Shown one piece after another: positions 25,604 through 34,712 of a stretch of 64,000 bases of DNA. Every line of letters begins with the position of its first letter. The first letter of the stretch is position 1. A model generated the notes under the pieces. The model was not told where the DNA came from and did not search any database. It saw only the letters and a list, made by a program, of their open reading frames with translations. A program made the position numbers and the translations under genes. This DNA is from JBGQOJ01 sp052119585. GTDB lineage: Bacteria > Pseudomonadota > Alphaproteobacteria > Rhodobacterales > Rhodobacteraceae. The stretch lies in the NCBI RefSeq assembly GCF_052119585.1, contig NZ_JBGQOJ010000016.1, positions 9,483 through 73,482 on the forward strand. The letters are read 5' to 3'.

Positions 25604-27091
25604 TCACAGGAATGCGGTCTCCTCAAAGCTGCGCAATTTGCGGGAATGGATCCGTTCAAGCGGCATATCCCGCAATTTCTCCATCGCACTAATCCCGATT
25701 AACAGGTGCCGGGTCACCTGCGTCTTGTAGAAATCGGTCGCCATACCGGGCAATTTAAGCTCTCCGTGCAGCGGTTTGTCCGATACGCACAGCAGCGTTC
25801 CATAGGGCACGCGGAACCGGAAACCGTTGGCGGCAATCGTGGCGCTTTCCATATCCAGCGCAATGGCCCGCGACTGGCTCAGCCTTTGAACCGGGCCGGA
25901 TTGGTCGCGAAGCTCCCAGTTGCGGTTGTCGATGGTGGCGACAGTTCCGGTCCGCATGATCCGCTTCAGATCATAGCCTTCCAGCATGGTCACACTTGCC
26001 ACCGCCTCTTCCAGCGCGATCTGGATTTCGGCAAGCGCGGGAATGGGCACCCAGACGGGCAGGTCATCGTCCAGAACGTGATCCTCGCGCAGATAGGCGT
26101 GCGCCAGAACGAAATCGCCCAGAGATTGCGAATTGCGCAGGCCCGCGCAATGGCCAACCATCAGCCAGGCATGGGGGCGTAAAACCGCGATATGGTCGGT
26201 GGCGGTCTTGGCATTCGACGGGCCGACGCCGATGTTGACCAGCGTGATGCCTTTCGCGCCTTTCCGTTTCAGGTGGTAGGTCGGCATCTGCGGCAGTTTT
26301 GCAGGTGGCTGCATCGACGCAAGTGGGTCGGTGATCTCGACGTTACCGGGGCCAACAAAACTGGTATAGCCGCTGTCAGGATCGGCCAGCGCCTTGCGGG
26401 CATAGGCCTCGAACTCTTCGACGTAGAACTGGTAGTTGGTGAACAGAACATGGTTCTGGAAATGCTCTGCCTGCGTCGCGGTGTAATGCGACAGACGCGC
26501 CAGCGAATAATCCACCCGTTGCGCGGTAAAAGGTGCCAGTGCCCCAGAGCCGTCAGGATTGGAAAATCCGAAACCGTTGACGATATCATCGTTCGTTGTT
26601 GACAGATCCGGCACGTCGAACACGTCGCGCAGCGGGAAATCCATCACACCTTCTTGCGGCACAGTAACGCTTGCATCATTGGCCACCGCGAAATGCACCG
26701 GCATGGGTGTTTCCGACGCGCCAATCGTCACGTCAATGCCGTGGTTCTTCATCAAAAGGTCGATCTGCTGTTCCAGATAATGCTGGAACAGGTCGGGCCG
26801 TGTGATGGTTGTGGAATAGGTGCCCGGAACGGCCACATGACCAAAGCTAAGGCGGCTATCCGACTTGGCAAAGCTGGTCGTCGTGACACGAATTTCGGGG
26901 TAATAGGCCCGGAACCTTGATGTGGGGCGCCCCTCTCGAACGGTATCGGCAAAGCGGCTGCACAGAAAATGCGTGGCGCTGTCGTAAAGCTCTCGCAATC
27001 GCGCAACGGCGGCCACAGGATCGGAAAACGCCTCGTCCTCTGGCACATCGGGTGTCAGGGTCGGCAGGCTGGGGTCATGTCTTAATTTCAC
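25604..27091 (-). CDS. amn: Amn, AMP nucleosidase
   Basis: Cleaves AMP to adenine and ribose 5-phosphate. 495 residues: an N-terminal AMP-nucleosidase-specific domain (about 1-180, with RFRAYYPEIRVTTTSFAKSDSRLSFGHV) and a C-terminal phosphorylase-type catalytic domain (VNIGVGPSNAKTATDHIAVLRPHAWLMVGHCAGLR). GTG start directly after the TGA of ade. Together with adenine deaminase it forms a route AMP to adenine to hypoxanthine, feeding purine salvage and relieving adenylate excess. Confidence 0.93.
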   Translation of the reverse strand: MKLRHDPSLPTLTPDVPEDEAFSDPVAAVARLRELYDSATHFLCSRFADTVREGRPTSRFRAYYPEIRVTTTSFAKSDSRLSFGHVAVPGTYSTTITRPDLFQHYLEQQIDLLMKNHGIDVTIGASETPMPVHFAVANDASVTVPQEGVMDFPLRDVFDVPDLSTTNDDIVNGFGFSNPDGSGALAPFTAQRVDYSLARLSHYTATQAEHFQNHVLFTNYQFYVEEFEAYARKALADPDSGYTSFVGPGNVEITDPLASMQPPAKLPQMPTYHLKRKGAKGITLVNIGVGPSNAKTATDHIAVLRPHAWLMVGHCAGLRNSQSLGDFVLAHAYLREDHVLDDDLPVWVPIPALAEIQIALEEAVASVTMLEGYDLKRIMRTGTVATIDNRNWELRDQSGPVQRLSQSRAIALDMESATIAANGFRFRVPYGTLLCVSDKPLHGELKLPGMATDFYKTQVTRHLLIGISAMEKLRDMPLERIHSRKLRSFEETAFL

Positions 27092-28897
27092 TCAGATATC
27101 CTCGAATAGGTCGGTAATTTCAAATTTGGTCACATCGACCAACCCCAGATCGGAAATGCGCAATTCGGGGATCACAACAAGGCCAAGCAGCGAATGTTGC
27201 ATATAGGCGTTGTTCAAGTCACAGCCGCAGTCCGCCATGGCCGCCATCATACGGTCGGCCGCTGCCGCCACGTCCTGCGCCGGTTCGTCAGACATCAGGC
27301 CCGCGATCGGCAGTTTCACCAGCGCGATCTCTCTTCCGTCTTTCCACACCGTCACACCGCCTCCGACCTCGCCCAGCCTGTTCGCGGCCAGCGCCATATC
27401 GGTATGCGATGTTCCTACGACAATCATGTGATGGCTGTCATGCGCCACGGTCGAGGCCATCGCCATATCGCCCGTATACCCGAACCCCGAGACAAAGGCG
27501 TTCACCACACCCCCCGTTCCGCGATGCCGCTCAACCAGTGCGATCTGGCAAATGTCGCGGGCTGGATCCCCCGGAACAAGGCCGTCCTGAACTTGCAGGT
27601 CCGCGCTTAGCGCTTTGGTCGGGGCCTGATTTTCCACCACCCCGATCACCCGCGCGCGCACCTCGTTCGCACCGGCAGGGGCGTGAATGTGGAAATCCGC
27701 GCCGCATAGCGTCTTGCCCAGATGCACCGTCGCCCGCGCGTCATCGGGCCAATCGTAATGCGGACACTCCACGGTGATCGCGCCGTCTATCGCCACCGTC
27801 ACCCCACGGGCAATCACGCGGTGAATAGGCAGCGTCCGAAGGTCGCTGGTCAGTACTACATCAGCACGTCTTCCGGGTGAAATAGAGCCTAATTCGCGTT
27901 CCAGACCGAAATGCGTCGCGGTGTTGATTGTTGCCATTTGCAGCGCCACCAGCGGATCACATCCGCAGGCAATCGCATGCCGGACAACGCGGTTCATATG
28001 GCCATCATTCACCAATGTTCCCGAATGGCAATCATCGGTGCACAGGATGAAGTTGCGCGAATCCAGCCCCTTTTCGGTGATCGCAGTGATCTGCGTTTCC
28101 ACGTCATACCACGCGGACCCCAACCGCATCATCGACCGCATCCCCTGACGAACGCGGGCAATCGCATCCGCCTCGCAGGTGCCCTCGTGATCGTCGGCGG
28201 GGCCACCCGCGACATAGGCCGCAAAGGCCGGACCCAGATCGGGGCTGGCATAATGCCCCCCCACGGTCTTGCCCGCATTCATCGTCGCCGCCATTTCCGC
28301 CAGCATCTTGGGGTCGCCGTTCACAACGCCCGGAAAGTTCATCATCTCGCCCAGACCGATGATTCCGGGCCAGCCCATCGCCTCGGCAACATCGTCGGCG
28401 GTGATCTCGAAACCGGTCGTTTCCAGACCCGGCGCAGAGGGCGCGCAGCTGGGCATCTGGGTAAAGATGTTGACCGGCTGCATCAGCGCCTCGTCGTGCA
28501 TCATCCGCACGCCGCGCAGGCCAAGCACATTGGCAATCTCGTGCGGATCGGTGAACATCGACGTAGTGCCATGCGGGATCACCGCGCGGGCGAATTCCGC
28601 CGGTGTCAGCATGCCGCTTTCGATATGCATATGCCCGTCGCACAAACCGGGGATCATATACTGGCCCCCGGCCTCGATAATTTGCGTGTCCGGCCCGACG
28701 CAATGCGACGCATCCGGCCCGCAATAGGCGAACCGCCCGTCGGCAATGGCGATGTCATGGTCCGGCAAAACCTCTCGGGTTTGCACGTTGACCCAAATTC
28801 CCCCGCGGATCACCAGATCGGCAGGCGCACGCCCAGCGGCCACCGCGACAAGACGTGCAGCGCTTTGGGCCCAAGTTTTATGTTTAATATGTTCCAT
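27092..28897 (-). CDS. ade: Ade, adenine deaminase
   Basis: Amidohydrolase of 601 residues that converts adenine to hypoxanthine and ammonia in the cytoplasm. Metal site HMHIES around residues 92-97, the TSMFTDPHEIANVLG segment, and the CTDDCHSGTLVNDGHMN motif identify the Ade family. The C-terminal adenine-deaminase domain (FVSGFGYTGDMAMASTVAHDSHHMIVVG) is complete. The start is uncertain: ATG 28897 is used; GTG 28912 is five codons longer. Its TGA is followed at once by the amn GTG. Confidence 0.94.
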   Translation of the reverse strand: MEHIKHKTWAQSAARLVAVAAGRAPADLVIRGGIWVNVQTREVLPDHDIAIADGRFAYCGPDASHCVGPDTQIIEAGGQYMIPGLCDGHMHIESGMLTPAEFARAVIPHGTTSMFTDPHEIANVLGLRGVRMMHDEALMQPVNIFTQMPSCAPSAPGLETTGFEITADDVAEAMGWPGIIGLGEMMNFPGVVNGDPKMLAEMAATMNAGKTVGGHYASPDLGPAFAAYVAGGPADDHEGTCEADAIARVRQGMRSMMRLGSAWYDVETQITAITEKGLDSRNFILCTDDCHSGTLVNDGHMNRVVRHAIACGCDPLVALQMATINTATHFGLERELGSISPGRRADVVLTSDLRTLPIHRVIARGVTVAIDGAITVECPHYDWPDDARATVHLGKTLCGADFHIHAPAGANEVRARVIGVVENQAPTKALSADLQVQDGLVPGDPARDICQIALVERHRGTGGVVNAFVSGFGYTGDMAMASTVAHDSHHMIVVGTSHTDMALAANRLGEVGGGVTVWKDGREIALVKLPIAGLMSDEPAQDVAAAADRMMAAMADCGCDLNNAYMQHSLLGLVVIPELRISDLGLVDVTKFEITDLFEDI

Positions 28898-29009
28898 GGA
28901 CAAAGTTTCCACGGATTGAACGCAGGTTCAAGCCCCGATCTTTTGTCGCAAAAGGGCTAGGCACTGCGGCCTGATCCATGCCTAACTGGCCCAAAGACAG
29001 GAGCCCCCG

Positions 29010-29771
29010 ATGCAAACAGTCCATTCCCGCCCCCGCCCCAATATCGACCACTGGCAGGAGCGCGTCGATCTTGCCGCCGCCTTTCGCTGGACCGCGCGCC
29101 TGAACCTGCACGAGGCCGTGGCGAACCATTTCAGCCTGTCGGTCAATGACGACGGCACAAAATTCCTGATGAACCCGAACCAGATGCATTTCAGCCGGGT
29201 CAAAGCCTCTGATCTGTTGTTGATCGACGCGAACGACCCCGAAACCCTTGCCGGCCCGAACGCACCGGACCCGACAGCCTGGGGTCTGCACGGCGGGTTG
29301 CACCGCCACTGCCCCCACGCCCGTTGCGCGATGCATGTCCACTCGATCCACGCGACCGTTCTTGCAGCGCTGAAAGACAGCCGCCTGCCACCGATCGACC
29401 AGAACTGCGCGACCTTCTTCAACCGCTATGTGATTGACGAAAACTATGGCGGTCTTGCGTTCGAGGACGAGGGAGAGCGGTGCGCCCAACTGTTCACCGA
29501 CCCGAAAAAGAAGGTGATGATCATGGGCAACCACGGTGTCATGATCATCGGCAACAGCGTCGCCGACACCTTCAACCGGCTTTACTATTTCGAACGCGCC
29601 GCCGAGACCTATATCCGCGCCCTGCAGACCGGCCAGCCGCTGCGGGTTTTGTCCGATGAGGTTGCTGAAAAAACGGCGCGTGAACTGGAAAGCTACCCAG
29701 AGCAAGACGTGCGGCATCTGGAAGAACTGAAGGCCATTCTGAATGAGGAAGGATCGAACTATGCGAGTTAG
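29010..29771 (+). CDS. Class II aldolase/adducin family protein
   Basis: 253 residues with the class II aldolase fold: the HVHSIHATV segment (about 109-117) supplies zinc-binding histidines, MIMGNHGVMIIGNS (about 170-183) the third histidine region, and NHFSLSVNDDGTKFLMNP the phosphate- or carboxylate-binding loop. Relatives act on sugar phosphates or as decarboxylases or aldolases on hydroxy acids. First gene of a rightward run with an acyl-CoA dehydrogenase, an ADP-forming acyl-CoA synthetase and a CaiD-like hydratase; its role in that pathway is not known. An AGGAG site precedes the ATG. Confidence 0.83.
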   Translation: MQTVHSRPRPNIDHWQERVDLAAAFRWTARLNLHEAVANHFSLSVNDDGTKFLMNPNQMHFSRVKASDLLLIDANDPETLAGPNAPDPTAWGLHGGLHRHCPHARCAMHVHSIHATVLAALKDSRLPPIDQNCATFFNRYVIDENYGGLAFEDEGERCAQLFTDPKKKVMIMGNHGVMIIGNSVADTFNRLYYFERAAETYIRALQTGQPLRVLSDEVAEKTARELESYPEQDVRHLEELKAILNEEGSNYAS

Positions 29772-29777
29772 TGACTG

Positions 29778-30938
29778 ATGCAATTTGGATTGACCGACGA
29801 GCAGGACATGATTGTCTCGACTGTCCGGGATTTTGTGGAGCGCGAGATCTACCCCTTTGAGACGCTGGTGGATCAAACCGGCGAAGTCCCGCACGAGATC
29901 GCAGCCGAGATCAAACGCAAGACACTTGATCTGGGGTTCTATGCCTGCAACTTTCCCGAAAGCGTCGGTTGTGCGGGTCTAAACCACCTTGATTTTGCCC
30001 TTGTCGAACGAGAACTGGGGCGCGGGTCGATGGCGCTGAACCATTTTTTCGGACGACCCCAGAATATCCTGATGGCCTGCACCGGCGAACAGAAGGAACG
30101 CTACCTGATGCCCGCCGTGCGTGGCGAGCGGATGGACGCGCTGGCCATGACGGAACCGGGTGCCGGCAGCGATGTGCGCGGGATGAAATGTGCCGCAAGG
30201 CGCGATGGCGGTGATTGGGTTGTCAACGGCACCAAGCATTTCATCTCTGGCGCGGATCATGCGGATTTCATAATCGTCTTTATCGCGACCGGCGAAGACG
30301 ACACGCCCAAAGGCCCCAAAAAGCGGATTACGGCCTTTCTGGTGGATCGTGGCACGCCGGGCTTTACCATCCGTGACGGGTATAAATCCGTCAGCCACCG
30401 TGGCTACAAGAACATGATCCTTGATTTCGACGACTGCCGCCTGCCCGATGCGCAGGTTCTGGGTCAGGTCGATGCTGGGTTCGAGGTGATGAACACATGG
30501 CTCTATGCCACCCGAATTACCGTCGCCACCATGTCTGTCGGACGGGCACGGCGGGTGTTCGACTATGCGCTGACCTATGCCGCCGAACGCGAACAGTTCG
30601 GGCAGAGAATCGGAAAATTTCAGGGCGTCAGCTTTCAGCTTGCCGATATGATCACCGAAATCGACGCGGCCGACCTGTTGACACTGGCCGCCGCGAACCG
30701 GCTGGACGAGGGGCGGCCTGCCAACCGCGAAATCGCCAGCGCCAAGCTTTATGCCAGCGAAATGTTGGGCCGCGTGACCGATGCCGCGATCCAGATTCAC
30801 GGCGGTATGGGGCTGATGGACGACTACCCCCTGGAACGATTCTGGCGCGATGCGCGGGTTGAACGGATCTGGGACGGCACGTCCGAAATACAGCGCCACA
30901 TCATCAGCCGCGATCTGTTGCGGGCGTTGGGGGCGTGA
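29778..30938 (+). CDS. Acyl-CoA dehydrogenase
   Basis: 386-residue FAD enzyme of the ACAD family. N-terminal helical domain, the FAD/substrate motif MTEPGAGSDVRGMKC (about 116-130), the central beta domain with FISGADHADFIIV, and the C-terminal helical domain with QIHGGMGLMDDYPLERFWRDAR and RIWDGTSEIQRHIISRDLLRA. Length and motifs fit short/medium-chain or CaiA-like members that oxidise acyl-CoA to 2-enoyl-CoA. It sits six bases after the aldolase gene and seven before the synthetase, so it belongs to the same operon. Confidence 0.9.
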   Translation: MQFGLTDEQDMIVSTVRDFVEREIYPFETLVDQTGEVPHEIAAEIKRKTLDLGFYACNFPESVGCAGLNHLDFALVERELGRGSMALNHFFGRPQNILMACTGEQKERYLMPAVRGERMDALAMTEPGAGSDVRGMKCAARRDGGDWVVNGTKHFISGADHADFIIVFIATGEDDTPKGPKKRITAFLVDRGTPGFTIRDGYKSVSHRGYKNMILDFDDCRLPDAQVLGQVDAGFEVMNTWLYATRITVATMSVGRARRVFDYALTYAAEREQFGQRIGKFQGVSFQLADMITEIDAADLLTLAAANRLDEGRPANREIASAKLYASEMLGRVTDAAIQIHGGMGLMDDYPLERFWRDARVERIWDGTSEIQRHIISRDLLRALGA

Positions 30939-30945
30939 CAGCCCC

Positions 30946-32976
30946 ATGACACGCGATCTATCCCGCCTTCTGCGCCCCCGCTCGATCGCCGTGATCGGGG
31001 GCGGCGCATGGTGCAGGTCCGTCATCGCACAATGTCAGAAGACAGGCTTTGCCGGACATATCTGGCCGGTCCACCCGACAGCATCTGATATCTGCGGAAT
31101 CAGAGCCTATTCCAGCCTGAATGACCTTCCTACGCCCCCCGACGCCAGTTTTGTAGGTGTCAACAGGACCACCACAATTGATATCGTCGCACAGCTGGCG
31201 GCGATGGGTGCAGGCGGTGCTACCTGCTTTGCGTCCGGTTTTGCCGAGGCCAGCGCCGAAGACGAGGGCGCATCGGATTTGCAACGCCGCCTGCTGATCG
31301 CCGCAGACCAGATGCCAATCCTTGGCCCCAATTGCTATGGCTTTATCAATTCGCTTGATGGCGCCCTGCTGTGGCCCGATCAACACGGCTGCCAGCGGGT
31401 GACGTCGGGCGTCGCGATCCTTACCCAATCCTCGAATATCGCGATCAATCTGACGATGCAGACCCGCGCGCTGCCCATTGCCTATATGATCACGGTCGGA
31501 AATCAGGCGCAAACGGGCCAGCCGCAGATTGCGGCGGCGCTGCTGGATGATCCCCGTGTTACCGCGATCGGCCTGCATGTAGAGGGGTTTCAGGATCTCC
31601 GTATGTGGGAGGCCTTTGCCGCCAAGGCCCATACATGCGGCAAGCCAGTCATCGCCCTGAAGGTCGGAAAGTCGCCGCAGGCGCAGGCCGCGACCATATC
31701 GCATACCGCATCTTTGGCCGGAAAGGATGCCGGCGCCCAAGCCTTACTGGATCGCCTCGGCATACCCCGCATCCACAGTCTTCCCGCCTTTGTTGAAACG
31801 CTCAAGCTTTTGCATGTCACCGGGCCGCTTCGCTCGAACCGCATTGCCTCGATCAGCTGCTCGGGCGGCGAGGCCAGCCTTGCCGCAGACACCACCGTCG
31901 GCAAAAATGTGATTTTTCCGCCGCTGTCCGACATCCAAAAAGAGGCTCTAAGAAGTGCATTAGGCCCTTTGGTTGCCCTCGCCAACCCGCTGGATTACAA
32001 CACCTACATCTGGCGCGACGCCCCCGCAATGACCACAGCCTGGGCCGCGATGATGGCCCCCGACATCGCCATGACCATGGTGATTGTCGACTTTCCCCGC
32101 CCGGACCGCTGCGACCCGTCCGACTGGGACTGCACAATCGAGGCGGCGATCGCGGCAAAGGCTCGGACCGGCGCGCAGGTCGCATTGGTCGCCACTCTGC
32201 CAGAGCTTATACCAGAGGACATCGCGCAACGCCTGATCGCGAATGGGGTTGCCCCCCTGAACGGGCTTGTCGAAGCGATCGACGCGATAGAGGCCGCCGC
32301 CAGCATCATGCCACCCGATCCAACGCCGCTTTTGCTGGCAACACCTGTGACCGACGCCGCAACCCTGACAGAGGCGGAGGCAAAGCGTAAACTGGCGGCA
32401 TTCGGCCTGCCCACCCCGAAATCAGCGCACGCCCCAGACGCTGAGTCCGCGCATAAAGCGTCACTAACACTGCGCTTTCCGCTTGTTTTAAAAGACGAAG
32501 GCCACGCCCATAAGACCGAGGCGGGCGCTGTCGTTTTGAACCTGAATAATGCCGGTCAGGTCCGGGATGCCGCCCGCGCCATGGCGGCACCGTCCTATTT
32601 GCTGGAAGAGATGATCACAGACACAGTTGCAGAGCTTTTGGTCGGGATCGTAAAGGACCCCGCGCATGGATTCGTCCTGACAATCGCCTCTGGCGGCATC
32701 CTGACCGACCTGATGCAGGACAGCCAGTCGTTGCTGGTTCCAGCAACGCCAGATGCCGTAAAACAGGCTCTGTTCCGGCTAAGAGTTGTAAAACTGCTGA
32801 CGGGCTATCGTGGCAAACCCGGCGCTGATATTCCCTCGATCCTCTCGGCGGTGTCCGCAATCCAGTCCTATGTTCTTGCCAACGCGCACAAGGTAGCAGA
32901 GGTTGAAGTGAACCCCCTTATTTGCACACCCTTCATCGCAATCGCAGCAGATGCACTGATAAGAGAGGCGCCATGA
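30946..32976 (+). CDS. Acetate--CoA ligase family protein (NDP-forming acyl-CoA synthetase)
   Basis: 676 residues in the fused alpha-beta arrangement: CoA-binding Rossmann domain (about 1-130, RPRSIAVIGGG), succinyl-CoA-ligase-like domains (about 140-440) with the conserved histidine in ISHTASLAGKD, and a C-terminal ATP-grasp domain (about 450-676) with the HKTEAGAVVLNL signature. Such enzymes couple acyl-CoA formation or cleavage to ATP/ADP and accept acids from acetate to aryl or carnitine-like substrates. ATG 30946 starts eight bases after the dehydrogenase stop; the TGA overlaps the next ATG (ATGA). Confidence 0.88.
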   Translation: MTRDLSRLLRPRSIAVIGGGAWCRSVIAQCQKTGFAGHIWPVHPTASDICGIRAYSSLNDLPTPPDASFVGVNRTTTIDIVAQLAAMGAGGATCFASGFAEASAEDEGASDLQRRLLIAADQMPILGPNCYGFINSLDGALLWPDQHGCQRVTSGVAILTQSSNIAINLTMQTRALPIAYMITVGNQAQTGQPQIAAALLDDPRVTAIGLHVEGFQDLRMWEAFAAKAHTCGKPVIALKVGKSPQAQAATISHTASLAGKDAGAQALLDRLGIPRIHSLPAFVETLKLLHVTGPLRSNRIASISCSGGEASLAADTTVGKNVIFPPLSDIQKEALRSALGPLVALANPLDYNTYIWRDAPAMTTAWAAMMAPDIAMTMVIVDFPRPDRCDPSDWDCTIEAAIAAKARTGAQVALVATLPELIPEDIAQRLIANGVAPLNGLVEAIDAIEAAASIMPPDPTPLLLATPVTDAATLTEAEAKRKLAAFGLPTPKSAHAPDAESAHKASLTLRFPLVLKDEGHAHKTEAGAVVLNLNNAGQVRDAARAMAAPSYLLEEMITDTVAELLVGIVKDPAHGFVLTIASGGILTDLMQDSQSLLVPATPDAVKQALFRLRVVKLLTGYRGKPGADIPSILSAVSAIQSYVLANAHKVAEVEVNPLICTPFIAIAADALIREAP

Positions 32977-33755
32977 CACACCCGATCAAGACACAACGCG
33001 ACGGCCCGATCCTTTTTGTCACGCTCGACCGGCCAAAGGCCAATGCGATTGACCTGGCCACCAGCCGAATCATGGGCCGGACCTTTGCCGCATTCCGCGA
33101 CGACCCCGATCTTCGCGTTGCTATTATCACAGGCGCGGGGGACAAGTTCTTTTGCCCCGGATGGGATCTGAAGGCAGCTGCAGATGGCGATGCCGTCGAT
33201 GGCGACTACGGCGTTGGCGGCTTCGGCGGGTTGCAGGAGTTGCGCGACCTGAACAAACCCGTCATCGCTGCGGTCAACGGCATTGCCTGCGGTGGCGGGC
33301 TGGAACTTGCCCTGTCCGCCGATATTATCCTCGCTGCCGACCACGCCACCTTTGCCCTGCCGGAAATCCGCTCCGGCACGGTGGCAGATGCGGCCAGCGT
33401 GAAATTACCCAAGCGAATCCCCTATCACATCGCAATGGAGCTCCTGTTGACCGGGCGCTGGTTCGACGCCACCGAGGCGCATCGCTGGGGTCTTGTGAAT
33501 GAAATTCTGGCAAAAGAGAGCCTGATTGACCGCGCCTGGACGCTTGCCCGCACCATCGCCTCGGGGCCGCCACTGGTCTATGCGGCCATCAAGGAAATCG
33601 TGCGCGATGCCGAAGATGCCAAATTTCAGGACGCCATGAACCGCATCACAAAACGGCAACTGGCCAGCGTTGACAGGCTCTATTCCTCCGAGGATCAGCT
33701 TGAGGGCGCAAAGGCTTTTACCGAAAAACGTGACCCCGTGTGGAAGGGGCGTTAG
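32973..33755 (+). CDS. Enoyl-CoA hydratase/isomerase, CaiD-like
   Basis: 260-residue crotonase. The oxyanion-hole segments are visible (FFCPGWDLKAA and NGIACGGGLELALSADIILAAD) and both glutamates expected of hydratases are present (GGGLEL and ALPEIRSG). ALPEIRSGTVADAASV..LPKRIP and the TGRWFDATEAHRWGLVNEI stretch resemble carnitinyl/crotonobetainyl-CoA hydratases (CaiD). Substrate is unproven. Translationally coupled to the synthetase gene (ATGA) and last in the four-gene catabolic set. Confidence 0.87.
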   Translation: MTHPIKTQRDGPILFVTLDRPKANAIDLATSRIMGRTFAAFRDDPDLRVAIITGAGDKFFCPGWDLKAAADGDAVDGDYGVGGFGGLQELRDLNKPVIAAVNGIACGGGLELALSADIILAADHATFALPEIRSGTVADAASVKLPKRIPYHIAMELLLTGRWFDATEAHRWGLVNEILAKESLIDRAWTLARTIASGPPLVYAAIKEIVRDAEDAKFQDAMNRITKRQLASVDRLYSSEDQLEGAKAFTEKRDPVWKGR

Positions 33756-33797
33756 GGTGCCCTTGCGCATCGGCCATTCTGCCTGAATAGTCCTGCC

Positions 33798-34661
33798 ATG
33801 ATACAAACGCTTCTCTCTTTCGGGCACGGATATTCCGCCCGCGCCCTGTCCCGAATGCTGATACCACACGGCTGGCGGATTATCGGAACAACACGGTCCG
33901 CCGATAAGGCGAAAACCCTGATCAACGCCGGAACAGAGCCTTTGATCTGGCCCGGAACAGACATGAAAGACGCGCTGCACGACGCCACGCATCTTCTGAT
34001 CTCGGCTGGACCAGACGAAGCCGGCGATCCGGTCCTGACCGCACTGCGCGACCAGATCGTCAATGCCGCGCCGCATATCGAATGGGCAGGATATCTTTCG
34101 ACAACCGGCGTCTATGGCGACCATCAGGGCCGCTGGGTCGACGAGACAACGCCTCTGACCCCCTCTACACGGCGCGGGCAATATCGCGTCGATGCGGAAC
34201 GGGCGTGGCAAACCCTTGCCGCTGAAACCGGCCTGCCTTTGCACATTTTCCGCCTTGCGGGAATTTATGGTCCTGGGCGCGGCCCCTTCGCCAAAGTGCG
34301 CGACGGAACGGCACGGCGCATCATCAAACCAGGTCAGGTTTTCAGTCGCATCCACGTCGAGGATATCGCGCAGGTGCTTTCCGCATCAATCATGCGCCCC
34401 GATCCGGGCGCCATCTATAACCTGTGCGATGATGACCCGGCCCCACCGCAGGATGTCATCGGTTATGCCGCAGAGCTGCTCGGGCAGCCCGTTCCGCCTG
34501 CCCAAAACTATGAAACCGCGGAAATGACGCCAATGGCGCGTAGTTTCTATGCCGAATCGAAAAAAGTCCGCAATGACAGGATCAAAACCGACCTTGGTGT
34601 GACCCTGAAATTCCCGACCTACAGGGACGGGCTTCAGGCGCTGCTCGACGGTGACGAATAA
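33798..34661 (+). CDS. NAD(P)-dependent epimerase/dehydratase-like protein (YeeZ family)
   Basis: 287-residue Rossmann protein of the atypical extended-SDR YeeZ group. FGHGYSARAL replaces the usual GxxGxxG glycine pattern; the YLSTTGVYGDHQGRWVDE segment contains the residues around the catalytic region, and HIFRLAGIYGPGRGP is typical. Substrate unknown. It follows the CaiD-like gene by 42 bases and may be read with it, but YeeZ-type proteins usually stand alone, so inclusion in the catabolic operon is uncertain. The 35-base motif lies just after the stop. Confidence 0.8.
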   Translation: MIQTLLSFGHGYSARALSRMLIPHGWRIIGTTRSADKAKTLINAGTEPLIWPGTDMKDALHDATHLLISAGPDEAGDPVLTALRDQIVNAAPHIEWAGYLSTTGVYGDHQGRWVDETTPLTPSTRRGQYRVDAERAWQTLAAETGLPLHIFRLAGIYGPGRGPFAKVRDGTARRIIKPGQVFSRIHVEDIAQVLSASIMRPDPGAIYNLCDDDPAPPQDVIGYAAELLGQPVPPAQNYETAEMTPMARSFYAESKKVRNDRIKTDLGVTLKFPTYRDGLQALLDGDE

Positions 34662-34671
34662 ACCCTGCCCA

Positions 34672-34706
34672 TTCTTTGTTCTAAAAGTATCCTCGCCGAA
34701 GGCAAA
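34672..34706 (+). repeat. 35-base intergenic motif, copy 2
   Basis: Begins TTCTTTGTTCT and ends GGCAAA; ten bases after the YeeZ-like gene and between it and the convergent dxs. It matches copy 1 (8666-8700) at 27 of 35 positions without gaps, with the first eleven bases identical. Confidence 0.5.
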
Positions 34707-34712
34707 AAAGTC

